Shown here: one piece after another, positions 9,655 to 17,070 of the stretch
How positions within the stretch are numbered: position 1 is the stretch's first letter
How the letters are laid out: each line of letters starts with the position of its first letter
Source of the DNA: DASYQD01 sp963837455
GTDB taxonomy: Bacteria; Acidobacteriota; Thermoanaerobaculia; Multivoradales; JAIOJS01
Assembly (NCBI GenBank): GCA_963837455.1
Contig: CAWINM010000002.1
Coordinates: forward strand, 434,001-498,000
Length of the DNA stretch: 64,000 bases
Direction of reading: 5' to 3'
Translations under genes and position numbers: made by a program
Notes under the pieces: generated by a model
Database searches by the model: none
Seen by the model: only the letters and a program-made list of their open reading frames with translations
What the model was told of the DNA's origin: nothing

Positions 9655-10091
9655 CCGGCGCGGCCCTTGTCTTCGCAGTGGCTTGTGGGCACGGCGAGAA
9701 CCACTATCTAGACCGGCAAGTCCGGCAGAGCGAGTTGGTCGGGACATGGCGCATGACCGCCCAATCGGTTCGCGACCTACAGGATATTGGTTATTCGGCG
9801 CCGCTCGATCCTAATGACCAAGTCGTCACTTTCGCGAGCAACGGATCGTGCCGCTTCAGCACACTGCCGCCCGTGCCGGTGAAGGCTGGTCGCCCGGTTC
9901 CCAAGGCGGACGCGCCCTGCACATGGGCCATCGGACGGCTCGATCACCCTGCAGTGGTCATCGAGGTGCAGGGCCAGCGTCCGTTTGAGGCGCGGTACTA
10001 CCTCAAGGACGAACGCGGCAGACTGATGATGTGGCAATACATTGCCGATCCAGACAGTTTGCGACTTGTTGAGTATCTGAAGGCGGTCTAG
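9642..10091 (+). CDS. Putative lipoprotein immunity protein for the upstream RHS tip
   Basis: A 149-residue product starting at GTG 9642 with GGAGGG five bases upstream. It overlaps the RHS stop codon, which implies translational coupling. The start MRAVAGAALVFAVACGHGE is a short hydrophobic signal with a lipobox-like cysteine at residue 15, so the protein is probably anchored in the periplasm. The mature part has LVGTWRMTAQSV and TFASNGSCRFSTLPP, resembling small lipocalin-like or beta-barrel lipoproteins. No immunity family was recognised, so the role rests on position: small, overlapping and directly behind a toxin tip. A periplasmic immunity protein would fit an RHS toxin acting in the envelope. 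Confidence 0.6.
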   Translation: MRAVAGAALVFAVACGHGENHYLDRQVRQSELVGTWRMTAQSVRDLQDIGYSAPLDPNDQVVTFASNGSCRFSTLPPVPVKAGRPVPKADAPCTWAIGRLDHPAVVIEVQGQRPFEARYYLKDERGRLMMWQYIADPDSLRLVEYLKAV

Positions 10092-10123
10092 GGAAGTAGC
10101 GCGGCGGCGGTTGCTTTTGGGGG

Positions 10124-10141
10124 GCCCGGCTTCGGCCGGGC
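10124..10141 (+). terminator. GC-rich hairpin with TTCG loop after the RHS/immunity pair
   Basis: GCCCGGC (10124-10130) pairs with GCCGGGC (10135-10141) around a TTCG tetraloop, 33 bases after the stop at 10091 and followed by a weakly T-rich stretch. It may also end the decayed minus-strand copy at 10143-10229. A related hairpin lies at 10290-10313. Confidence 0.55.
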
Positions 10142-10142
10142 T

Positions 10143-10229
10143 CGTTTGCTTGGCGCGGCAGGCATCGAGAGTCTTGCTGATGAACTGCTGCTGCGCGGGC
10201 GGAAGCTCCCCCCGCGATAGGTGCCACAC
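10143..10229 (-). pseudogene. Remnant of a second copy of the XRE regulator C-terminus
   Basis: Read on the minus strand, this stretch encodes GELPPAQQQFISKTLDACRAKQ. It matches the C-terminal part of the intact XRE regulator next door (EQLPKADQQAVLKFVDALAAKQ) in order and spacing. No helix-turn-helix part remains. The hairpin after it is also related to the one after the intact gene. This looks like a leftover end from an earlier copy or insertion of the same module. Confidence 0.55.
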
Positions 10230-10289
10230 ACATTTCCAGCGTGCACCTTCAATGAGTTAGGCGCACTGGCGACAAGTCGCTGAAGCGAT

Positions 10290-10313
10290 GCGGCCCGGCC
10301 TCGGTCGGGCCGC
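10290..10313. terminator. Long GC hairpin at the 3' end of the XRE gene
   Basis: A 10-base stem (10290-10299 with 10304-10313, one G-T pair) closes a CTCG loop directly after the stop codon of the minus-strand XRE gene. It is flanked by TCGCTTTT on the plus side. It could terminate transcription from both sides. The stem core is shared with the hairpin at 10124-10141. Confidence 0.5.
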
Positions 10314-10319
10314 TCGCTT

Positions 10320-10754
10320 TTAGGGCCTGGCAACGGTGCGCTGCCGTCCGGCGGTCTGGCGTCGCCTGCTGGGTGACGGTGTCTCAGTGGCTCTCTGTTT
10401 GGCGGCGAGGGCGTCGACGAACTTGAGCACGGCCTGCTGATCGGCCTTCGGTAGCTGCTCGACCTGGCGGAGCCGCTTGCGCAGGCGCGCCACGCCGGGA
10501 GTGGCCTTCTCCCGCACGGGCTCGAGGCCGAGCAGCTCGTCGGCACTGACGCGGAGTGCCAGAGCGAGCTCGGCGAGCAGCGGGCCAGGCGGCTGCGCCT
10601 GGTCCTGCTCGTAGTAGGCGATGACGCGATTGGAGACGCCGACCTTGGCGCCGAGCTCGGCCTGCGTGAGGCCGCGGGTCTTGCGGATGGTGGCGAGCCG
10701 CGTGCCGAAGCCCTCGATGGTCCGCTGCTTCATCCCGACCTCTGCGACGTGCAC
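10320..10754 (-). CDS. XRE-family helix-turn-helix transcriptional regulator
   Basis: A 144-residue DNA-binding protein starting at GTG 10754, chosen because a near-perfect ribosome site (GAGGAGGTGATC) lies just upstream. Residues about 14-70 form a Cro/C1-type HTH: FGTRLATIRKTRGLTQAELG, AKVGVSNRVIAYYEQDQAQP and LLAELALALRVSADELLGL. The remainder (RLRKRLRQVEQLPKADQQAVLKFVDAL) is a helical tail seen in prophage- and element-type XRE regulators, ending in a basic tail. It diverges from the primase gene across a 150-base gap that holds a nested palindrome at 10802-10855, the likely operator. The most probable role is repression of the primase/integrase module, and perhaps of itself. Confidence 0.8.
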   Translation of the reverse strand: MHVAEVGMKQRTIEGFGTRLATIRKTRGLTQAELGAKVGVSNRVIAYYEQDQAQPPGPLLAELALALRVSADELLGLEPVREKATPGVARLRKRLRQVEQLPKADQQAVLKFVDALAAKQRATETPSPSRRRQTAGRQRTVARP

Positions 10755-10801
10755 CTGATCACCTCCTCAGGCTAAGGCCGGTTTTCCAAATCGGAGGATG
10801 C

Positions 10802-10855
10802 GGCTTGTCGGCGAGTTACGATAATGGTAAATTATCGAAAGCCGATCGACAAGCC
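10802..10855. promoter_or_regulatory. Nested palindrome: probable operator between XRE and primase genes
   Basis: The inner perfect inverted repeat CGATAATGGTAAATTATCG (10819-10837) has 7-base arms around 5 bases. Nearly concentric outer arms GGCTTGTC (10802-10809) and GACAAGCC (10848-10855) surround it. The site sits in the divergent gap, where an XRE repressor would act. A palindrome with the same arm/spacer plan recurs downstream of the integrase at 15146, so an att-like role is an alternative. Confidence 0.55.
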
Positions 10856-10904
10856 CACAACTGAGGCCGCGAACCCCTTGACAGGTTTCGGCGAGGAGGC
10901 GCGA

Positions 10905-13847
10905 ATGGCCCGGATCCCGGAGGAAGAGCTGGGTAGGGTGAAAAGAGGGACGAATCTCGTGGCGCTCGTGCGCGAGAGCGGCATCGAGCTGCACCGCCAC
11001 GGCCGCGATTGGCTCGGCCTGTGTCCCTTCCACGACGACCGCGAGCCGTCGCTGGTCGTCTCGCCGGAGAAGGGCCTCTGGCAGTGCCTGGGCGCGTGCA
11101 GGGCGGGCGGAAGCGCCATCGATTGGGTGATGAAGCGCAATGGCGTGAGCTTCCGCGAAGCGGCCGAGCTGCTGCTACGCCGGCTCGGATCGACGTCGAT
11201 CGAGCCGCAGCCGGCGAGCGAGCCGGCGCCGCCGACGATCTCCGAGGGCGAGCGCGCGCAACTCCTGGAGGAGGTGCTGCAGCACTACCAGCGGAGCCTT
11301 GCCGCATCGGTCGAAGCGCGCGAGTACGCGGCGACTCGGCTCATCTCACCGGAAGCGATCGAGCGCTTCCGCATCGGCTTTGCGGATCGGACGCTCGGCG
11401 TCGAGCTGCAGCGGCTCGGCGCGGCCGGCCGCGACAAGCGCGAGATGCTCAAGGCCGCCGGTGTCCTGCGCGCGCAGACGGGGCATGAGCACCTCAACGG
11501 CTGCCTTGTGATCCCGGTGCTGTCGCCAACAGGTTCGGTGCTCAACCTCTACGGCCGCCGCCTCAAGGATTTCCCCGGCAACCCGCGCCACCTCTACCTG
11601 CCCGGCCCCCGGCGCGGCGTCTGGAACCATGAGGGCCTACACGAGACGCGCGAGCTCATCCTCTGCGAGTCACTGATCGATGCGCTCACCTTCTGGTGCG
11701 CGGGCTTTCACCACGTGACGACGAGCTGGGGCACGAACGGCTTCACCGCCGACCACCTGGCGGCGATCGAGGCGGCGGGTATCGAGCGCCTGCTGATCGC
11801 CTACGACCACGACCAGGCGGGCGACACCGCGGCGCCTGAGCTCGCCGAGCGCCTCAGCGTCAAAGGGATCGCCTGCTATCGCGTGAGCTTCCCGAAAGGG
11901 ATGGACGCCAACGAGTACGCGAAGAAGGTGCAGCCGGCGCGAGAGTCGCTTGCGCTTGTGCTCCAGAGCGCCGAGCCGATGACGGCCGCGCGCGCGGCGC
12001 GCGCGGCCGTCCTGCCGCCGGCGACCGAGCCGCTGCCGTCACGCGGAGAAAACGACGCAGCGGCTAAGAGAGAAGCCTTAGATCCGAAGCAGCCGGTCGA
12101 CGTCGTCTTCGGCGATCGCCGCTGGCGCGTGCGCGGGCTCGAGCGAAATCTCTCGTACGAGAAGCTGCAAGTGCTGCTGCGCGTCGGGACGCCGGCGGCG
12201 TTTTTCGTCGACACCGTCGACCTGGCGCAGGCGAAGCAGCGCGCGAGTTTCGTCCGCTCCGCCGCGGCCGAGCTCGGCGCCGAGGAAGAGGTCATCAAGA
12301 AGGACTTGGTGAAGCTCCACCTCGAGCTCGAGCGACTGCAGGACCGGGCCATCGCCGAGCAGCTCGAGCCGCAGGCGAAGACCGAGCCGGCGATGACGCC
12401 GGCATCGGAGGCGGCGGCGCTCGAGTACCTGCGGCAGCCGAAGCTGCTCGAGAGGATCCTCGTGGACTTCGACCGCTGCGGCGTGGTCGGCGAGCGCGTC
12501 AACAAGCTGCTCGGCTACCTGGCCGCCACATCGCGGAAGCTCGAGCAGCCGCTCGCCGTCATCATCCAGAGCAGCTCGGCGGCCGGCAAGTCGTCGCTCA
12601 TGGAAGCGATCCTCGCTTTCATGCCCGAGGAGCAGCGTGTGCAGTACTCGGCGATGACCGGTCAGAGCCTCTTCTACATGGGCGAGACGGACCTCGCGCA
12701 CAAGATCCTGGCGATCGTCGAGGAGGAGGGCGCCGAGCGCGCTGCCTACGCGCTCAAGCTCCTGCAAAGCGAAGGCGAGCTCACGATCGCGTCGACGGGA
12801 AAGGACCCGGAGACAGGGCGGCTGATCACGCACGAGTACCGCGTCGAAGGCCCGGTCGCGATCTTTCTCACGACGACGGCGATCGACATCGACGAAGAGC
12901 TGCTCAACCGCTGCCTGGTGCTCACCGTCGACGAATCACGCGAGCAGACGCGGGCGATCCACGAGCTGCAGCGGCAGCGCCGAACGCTCGAAGGGATGCT
13001 CGCTCGCCGCCAACGCGTCGCGATCATCGAGCTTCACCGCAACGCTCAACGGCTCTTGCAGCCGCTTCCCGTCGTCAACCCACACGCTCCACGTCTGACC
13101 TTCATGGACGCTCAGACGCGCAATCGTCGCGATCACGAGAAGTACCTGACGCTCATCGATGCGATCGCGCTGCTGCACCAGCACCAGCGGCCGAGGAAGC
13201 AGAGCCACGGCGACAGCGGCCCGGTCGACTACATCGAAGCGACGCTCGAGGACGTGGAGCTGGCGAACCACCTCGCCGGCGAGGTCCTGGGCCGAAGCCT
13301 GGACGAGCTGCCCCCGCAGACGCGCCGGTTTCTGCGCGACCTCGATGCGATGGTGAGCGCCGACTGCGAGCGTCTTGCGATGGACCGCTGCGACTATCGC
13401 TTCCTGCGCCGCCAGGTCGCCGACGAAACGGGCTGGAGCTACGCGCAGGTGCGACGCCACATCGATCGGCTGGTCGAGCTCGAGTACGTGATCGTGCACC
13501 GCGGCAGCCGTGGCCAGTCGGTCGTGTACGAGCTGGTCTACGCCGGCGAAGGCAGCGACGGTCGGCGTTTCGTGCCCGGCCTGATCGAAGCCGCCGCGCT
13601 CGGTACGTCTCGCACTCTGACGGGCAGCGGGGCAGGTTTGACGCCTGCGATCGGCGAGTTTGACCCCTCATTGACGGGCCATTGCCGGCCCATTGACCCC
13701 CGTTTGCCAGCTGCACAGATCCGCCGCAACCTCAACGGCCACAAGCTCTCGCGCGTCGGCGACGACGGCGAGCCCGCGGAAAGCACGTCTCGGGAGAGCG
13801 GCGCTTCGAAGTCGTACGTAATGACGGCGAAGCCGCGCCATGGCTGA
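10905..13847 (+). CDS. Primase-helicase with CHC2 zinc finger, Toprim and P-loop ATPase regions
   Basis: A 980-residue replication-type protein. ATG 10905 is chosen for its GAGGAGG ribosome site; the ORF extends to 10824, but that start lies inside the palindrome. Residues 40-65 form a DnaG-like zinc finger (Cys40-x2-His43 ... Cys61-x3-Cys65). Residues about 225-330 form a Toprim fold with LILCESLIDAL (Glu253) and LLIAYDHDQAGD (Asp301, Asp303). A helical linker leads to a P-loop ATPase with SSSAAGKSS near 555-563 and the EEEGAERAAYALKLLQSEGELT and FLTTTAIDIDEELLNRC strands, as in DUF3987/D5-like primase helicases. The C-terminal ~150 residues look like a winged-helix region (DETGWSYAQVRRHIDRLVEL). 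It overlaps the integrase start by 8 bases. This architecture is common on integrated mobile elements and would support element replication. Confidence 0.82.
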   Translation: MARIPEEELGRVKRGTNLVALVRESGIELHRHGRDWLGLCPFHDDREPSLVVSPEKGLWQCLGACRAGGSAIDWVMKRNGVSFREAAELLLRRLGSTSIEPQPASEPAPPTISEGERAQLLEEVLQHYQRSLAASVEAREYAATRLISPEAIERFRIGFADRTLGVELQRLGAAGRDKREMLKAAGVLRAQTGHEHLNGCLVIPVLSPTGSVLNLYGRRLKDFPGNPRHLYLPGPRRGVWNHEGLHETRELILCESLIDALTFWCAGFHHVTTSWGTNGFTADHLAAIEAAGIERLLIAYDHDQAGDTAAPELAERLSVKGIACYRVSFPKGMDANEYAKKVQPARESLALVLQSAEPMTAARAARAAVLPPATEPLPSRGENDAAAKREALDPKQPVDVVFGDRRWRVRGLERNLSYEKLQVLLRVGTPAAFFVDTVDLAQAKQRASFVRSAAAELGAEEEVIKKDLVKLHLELERLQDRAIAEQLEPQAKTEPAMTPASEAAALEYLRQPKLLERILVDFDRCGVVGERVNKLLGYLAATSRKLEQPLAVIIQSSSAAGKSSLMEAILAFMPEEQRVQYSAMTGQSLFYMGETDLAHKILAIVEEEGAERAAYALKLLQSEGELTIASTGKDPETGRLITHEYRVEGPVAIFLTTTAIDIDEELLNRCLVLTVDESREQTRAIHELQRQRRTLEGMLARRQRVAIIELHRNAQRLLQPLPVVNPHAPRLTFMDAQTRNRRDHEKYLTLIDAIALLHQHQRPRKQSHGDSGPVDYIEATLEDVELANHLAGEVLGRSLDELPPQTRRFLRDLDAMVSADCERLAMDRCDYRFLRRQVADETGWSYAQVRRHIDRLVELEYVIVHRGSRGQSVVYELVYAGEGSDGRRFVPGLIEAAALGTSRTLTGSGAGLTPAIGEFDPSLTGHCRPIDPRLPAAQIRRNLNGHKLSRVGDDGEPAESTSRESGASKSYVMTAKPRHG

Positions 13848-14916
13848 GCAGACAGACGGCCGCAGCAAGCGCGCGAAGCGCCTCGAGCAGCTCGTCACCG
13901 TGATTCCCGGCTCACTCGGCGCGCTCGCGCTCGCGTACCTCGACGATCTGCGCTTGCGCAACTACTCGCCGCACACGGTGCGAGGGGCGACGATCCACGT
14001 GCGGCTCTTCCTCACCTGGTGCGAGGAGCGCGGCACGACCGAGCCGGCGCAGCTCACGCTGTCGCTGCTGCAGCGCTATCAGGCCCATCTCTTCCACCAC
14101 CTCAAAGAGGACGGCCGCCGTCTCTCGTTTCAGTCCCAGTGGGATCGGCTGGGCGGCCTGCGGCGCTTCTGCACGTGGATGCACCGTCACGGCCACCTCG
14201 AGCACAACCCCGCCCATCATCTCGAGCTGCCGCGCGTCGAGAAGCGCTTGCCGCGCGGCGTGCTGACCGCCGAACAGGCCGAGGCGGTGATTGCACAAGC
14301 CGACGTGACGACGCCGCGCGGCCTGCGCGATCGCGCGCTGATGGAGCTGCTCTACGCGACAGGCATCCGCCGTGGCGAGGTCGAGCGGCTGCGCATCGAG
14401 GATGTCGACTTCGCAGCGGGCCTCGTGCGCGTGGCCCTCGGCAAGGGTAACAAGGAGCGTCTCGTGCCGATCTCCGAGCGTGCCGCCGCGTGGATCGAGA
14501 AGTATCTCGAGGACAGCCGGCCGCAGCTCGTGCGAAGGAAAGATCCCGGCACTCTGTTTGTCGGCCGCTTCGGCCAACCGATCCGCGGTGGCCAGCTCGG
14601 CAAGATCGTGCGCCAGCACGTCGCTGCGTCGGGCATCGGCAAGGACGGCTCGTGCCACATGTTTCGCCACACTCTCGCGACGCTGATGCTCGAAGGCGGA
14701 GCGGACCTGCGCTACGTGCAACAGATGCTCGGGCACGCCACGATCGCGACGACGGAGATCTACACGCACGTCGCGCTGCGCAAGCTCAAGGAGGTGCACG
14801 CCGCAACGCATCCCGCGGCGCGGCTCTCGCGGCGGCAACGGCGCGAGCTCGGCGATGCGCGCGAGGAGTTTCTCTCTTCCTTAGCCGCTGAGGACGCCGG
14901 CGACGTCGAGGACTGA
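13840..14916 (+). CDS. Tyrosine recombinase/integrase (XerC/D-like)
   Basis: A 358-residue site-specific recombinase. ATG 13840 overlaps the primase stop, so the pair is coupled. An N-terminal SAM-like core-binding domain (residues about 22-120, YLDDLRLRNYSPHTVRGATI) precedes the catalytic domain. Catalytic residues are present: Arg177 in ATGIRRGEVERL, a Lys in LGKGNKERLVP, His273 and Arg276 in CHMFRHTLAT, His299 in LGHATIATTEIYTH and nucleophile Tyr308. A 50-residue basic tail follows. Pairing with a primase-helicase and a divergent XRE repressor suggests the integrase of a small integrated element rather than the housekeeping Xer. No tRNA is adjacent. The attachment sites are not proven; see the palindromes at 10819 and 15146. 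Confidence 0.88.
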   Translation: MAEQTDGRSKRAKRLEQLVTVIPGSLGALALAYLDDLRLRNYSPHTVRGATIHVRLFLTWCEERGTTEPAQLTLSLLQRYQAHLFHHLKEDGRRLSFQSQWDRLGGLRRFCTWMHRHGHLEHNPAHHLELPRVEKRLPRGVLTAEQAEAVIAQADVTTPRGLRDRALMELLYATGIRRGEVERLRIEDVDFAAGLVRVALGKGNKERLVPISERAAAWIEKYLEDSRPQLVRRKDPGTLFVGRFGQPIRGGQLGKIVRQHVAASGIGKDGSCHMFRHTLATLMLEGGADLRYVQQMLGHATIATTEIYTHVALRKLKEVHAATHPAARLSRRQRRELGDAREEFLSSLAAEDAGDVED

Positions 14917-14978
14917 GCCGAAGAGGTCCCACCCCGCACCGACCCGCCTCGAGCCTCCGATCAACAGCCGTGGCACGC

Positions 14979-15028
14979 GAAGCAGCGGCCCGGCTTTTCG
15001 ATTTTGCGAACAGCAGTGGCTTCGAAGA
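14979..15028 (+). repeat. Partial copy (5' end) of the dispersed 600-bp repeat
   Basis: AGCAGCGGCCCGGC at 14981 followed by CAGTGGCTTCGAAG about 30 bases later matches the same pair of blocks at 61280-61325 and 63120-63165. The similarity stops soon after. It lies in direct orientation, opposite to the copy at 15790-16080. Confidence 0.5.
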
Positions 15029-15144
15029 GCCCGGCCCAGGCGGCGGCGGGGCTGGCCGTCCCTGCGGGCACGGGCAGGGACCGCTTCCCCTTGCCAAGGG
15101 CCGCGCCGGCCGCAGACGGCCGTCACGTCCCTTGCAGGTCGCTT

Positions 15145-15165
15145 CCGATAACGCGCCGTTATCGG
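15145..15165. promoter_or_regulatory. Palindrome matching the primase-upstream operator architecture
   Basis: CCGATAACG (15145-15153) and CGTTATCGG (15157-15165) form perfect 9-base arms around CGC. Its core CGATAAC-N5-GTTATCG has the same arm and spacer plan as CGATAAT-N5-ATTATCG at 10819-10837. It stands 229 bases after the integrase. It could be a second repressor site or an attachment-site half. Confidence 0.5.
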
Positions 15166-15192
15166 ACCCTGCCCTCGTCCAGCCCCGCCTTG

Positions 15193-15212
15193 GGCCGCGC
15201 GTCCGCGCGGCC
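15193..15212. terminator. Perfect GC hairpin downstream of the integrase
   Basis: GGCCGCGCG (15193-15201) and CGCGCGGCC (15204-15212) form a perfect inverted repeat with a 2-base centre. It may help end transcription from the integrase operon. The stretch from here to 15789 shows no coding region I can support; its long overlapping frames are arginine- and alanine-rich shadows. Confidence 0.35.
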
Positions 15213-15789
15213 TTGCACATAAGGGGCTATGTCAACCTGGGCCGGGCTCAGAGCGTGGTGTGCGAGCGATGGTGACTCCGGCAACGACGCCGGGCCTCGT
15301 GGTGTAGCGACGTGATCGTGGTCAGCGGGCGAGGCGGGCCCGTGCGATCCCGCCCTCAGAGATGCGGCCACCAGCCTCGCGGCTCCCCCAACCACCACCC
15401 CCTCCCGCCGCGAGCCTGGTGCTGTGTCTCAAAGAGCCGCGCCGTCGCTTCCGCTTGCTGCGCGCGCCGCCGCTCCGAAGACTCCGCGTCGCCGTGCTCG
15501 CGCTGCAGCGCCGGCGCGGAGGAGGACCGGAGCAGAGCGGAGCGGGGCGATCGTGGCGAGCGCGGATGACTCGGAAGGCGAGGAGCCAGCCATGTTTCGC
15601 GGCCCGCGAAACGGCTGGAAGACTGCTCGCTTGGGCTCGCAGAACGAGAGCCGCACACGCGGTTGCAAACTGGCAACGCTGCACCGCGTCCACTGCGCGC
15701 GCGTCGCGCCGCAGACGTCGCTCCTTTGCGCGCGCCGCGGCCGCGGTGCCTCGAGCTCGCCACGGTGCACGAGCACCCCAACCCCTACC

Positions 15790-16080
15790 TGATTCCGGCT
15801 TCTTCGGTCCGCCTCGCCACAAGGCCCGGCGGGCTCGCTCGTCGAAGGCTCGAGCGTCGGCGTCGCACGAGCGCGCCTGTCGACGATTGGGGAAAAGCTC
15901 AGCGGCGCCACCCGGCCGAGCTGCTCAGCGGAGCCGCTGTCGATCGACGCCAGGCGCGAGAACGCTGCGTGCGGAAACGCCCGGGTGGCGTCCGCTGCAG
16001 CGACCAATCGGCGACAGGCATCGGAGTCACGAGCGCCGAGCTACGGCCCGCCGGGCGTGCCCCGCTGGCGACGTCGGAGC
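15790..16080 (-). repeat. Inverted copy (A) of the dispersed 600-bp repeat
   Basis: Read on the minus strand, the segment has CGCTGCAGCGGACGCCACCCG, matching GTTGCAGCGGGCGCCACCCG in copy C (63056-63660), and then the shared blocks around CTGGCGTCGA, CGCCGCTGA and GGCGAG in the same order. Identity is moderate. The surrounding 14917-16331 interval is non-coding; the repeat copies and hairpins listed here are all I can identify in it. Confidence 0.6.
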
Positions 16081-16086
16081 GCAGCA

Positions 16087-16109
16087 CCACGGCCCGGTGC
16101 GGGCCGTGG
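16087..16109. repeat. REP-like hairpin, identical to the one at 63895
   Basis: CCACGGCCCG and CGGGCCGTGG form perfect 10-base arms around GTG. The same 23 bases, with matching flanks (CAC before, G after), occur at 63895-63917 near the RAYT gene. Small palindromes shared with a nearby RAYT are typical of REP elements; a terminator role is also possible. Confidence 0.5.
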
Positions 16110-16331
16110 GCGGAGGCCCCGGAGTCGGAGGCGGCTAAGGAAAGAACCCCGCGGCGCCGTCCACCGCCAGCTCTTCTCCTTAGCTGCCTTCCGCTCTGGG
16201 CGTAGAATCCGAGCTGCCGATCGATCTTTGAAAACTGCCCCGCGCCGCCGGCGAGCTGCCGCCGCTCGGGAACCTCGCATCAGGGAAGTCGCTGCTGCCC
16301 CTCAGGATCTCGCGTCAACGATCCTGATTAC

Positions 16332-17063
16332 ATGCATGCCCGGTATTACAAGCCGCTGATTGGGAGATTCCTGAGCGTTGATAGGCATCCTGGCCACTCG
16401 CGCGCCCCGCAGTCATGGAACCGCTACGGGTACACCCGCGGCAACCCACTGAAGTATTTCGATCCCGATGGATTGGATGTAGTGATTGCCCGCGGTGACC
16501 GAGCAGCCTTCGCGCGCGCTTACGCCGGCTCCGCCACTTTGCGGGCGGAGTTCAACGCCGCAAACTCAAACCGCCAGATTCTTGTCCGTTTGTCGTTGAC
16601 GGCCAGAAATCTGCTTCCCTACCCAAGCACAAACGGAGACACGCATTGGGCGGGGAAATTCTCCCAAAACTACCTGACTAAGAAGTGGTCTGGTGCCATC
16701 AATAGCCTCGTCGTTATCGATAACGACCCTCGGCGGGAGGCGTCATACTTCGCTCACGAGCTGCACCATGACAACGAGCTGGCCGCCAATGGCTACTTTA
16801 GAAAGACTCCGGGCTTCCGCGAGAACTCCAGCGATAGAGAGAATGGTGAGACGGCGGGCGCTCAGCAGGCCGAGAAGGACGCCTTTAGTGACACTGCCGC
16901 TGGCCCGGCCGTCTCCTTGTCGGATGGCGATTTGACGAATATGTTTTCACACTCCTCAGATTGGGATGACTTGACCGACGAGCAGCGGCAGCAATGCCTC
17001 TCCGATGTCGCCTGTCTTGCTCTTGGAGGTTATGGTGCTCCCGCAGGCCCTCCACCAAGGTGA
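16332..17063 (+). CDS. Orphan RHS tip with HExxH metalloprotease-like toxin domain
   Basis: A 243-residue product starting with the end of an RHS core (MHARYYKPLIGRFLSVDRHP ... WNRYGYTRGNPLKYFDPDGLD), homologous to the core end of the 4738-9654 gene. No RHS body precedes it; the DNA upstream is repeat sequence, so it is a detached tip cassette. After DPDGL, residues about 50-243 form the toxin part. HELHH at 142-146 in SYFAHELHHDNEL is an HExxH zinc-protease signature, with acidic candidates for a third ligand about 25-35 residues later. GC content is lower than in the surroundings. The stop lies eight bases before the immunity gene start. Without a promoter or secretion signal it is probably silent until recombined onto a full RHS gene. 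Cleaved target unknown. Confidence 0.72.
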   Translation: MHARYYKPLIGRFLSVDRHPGHSRAPQSWNRYGYTRGNPLKYFDPDGLDVVIARGDRAAFARAYAGSATLRAEFNAANSNRQILVRLSLTARNLLPYPSTNGDTHWAGKFSQNYLTKKWSGAINSLVVIDNDPRREASYFAHELHHDNELAANGYFRKTPGFRENSSDRENGETAGAQQAEKDAFSDTAAGPAVSLSDGDLTNMFSHSSDWDDLTDEQRQQCLSDVACLALGGYGAPAGPPPR

Positions 17064-17070
17064 TGATCTG

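Noticed and set aside
10824..10904. Earlier start of the primase at 10824
   Set aside because: The start lies within the operator-like palindrome and lacks a ribosome site; ATG 10905 has GAGGAGG.
15362..16205. Several plus and minus frames of 120-258 codons in the integrase-tip interval
   Set aside because: Arg/Ala-rich, no ribosome sites or domains, and they run through repeat copies.
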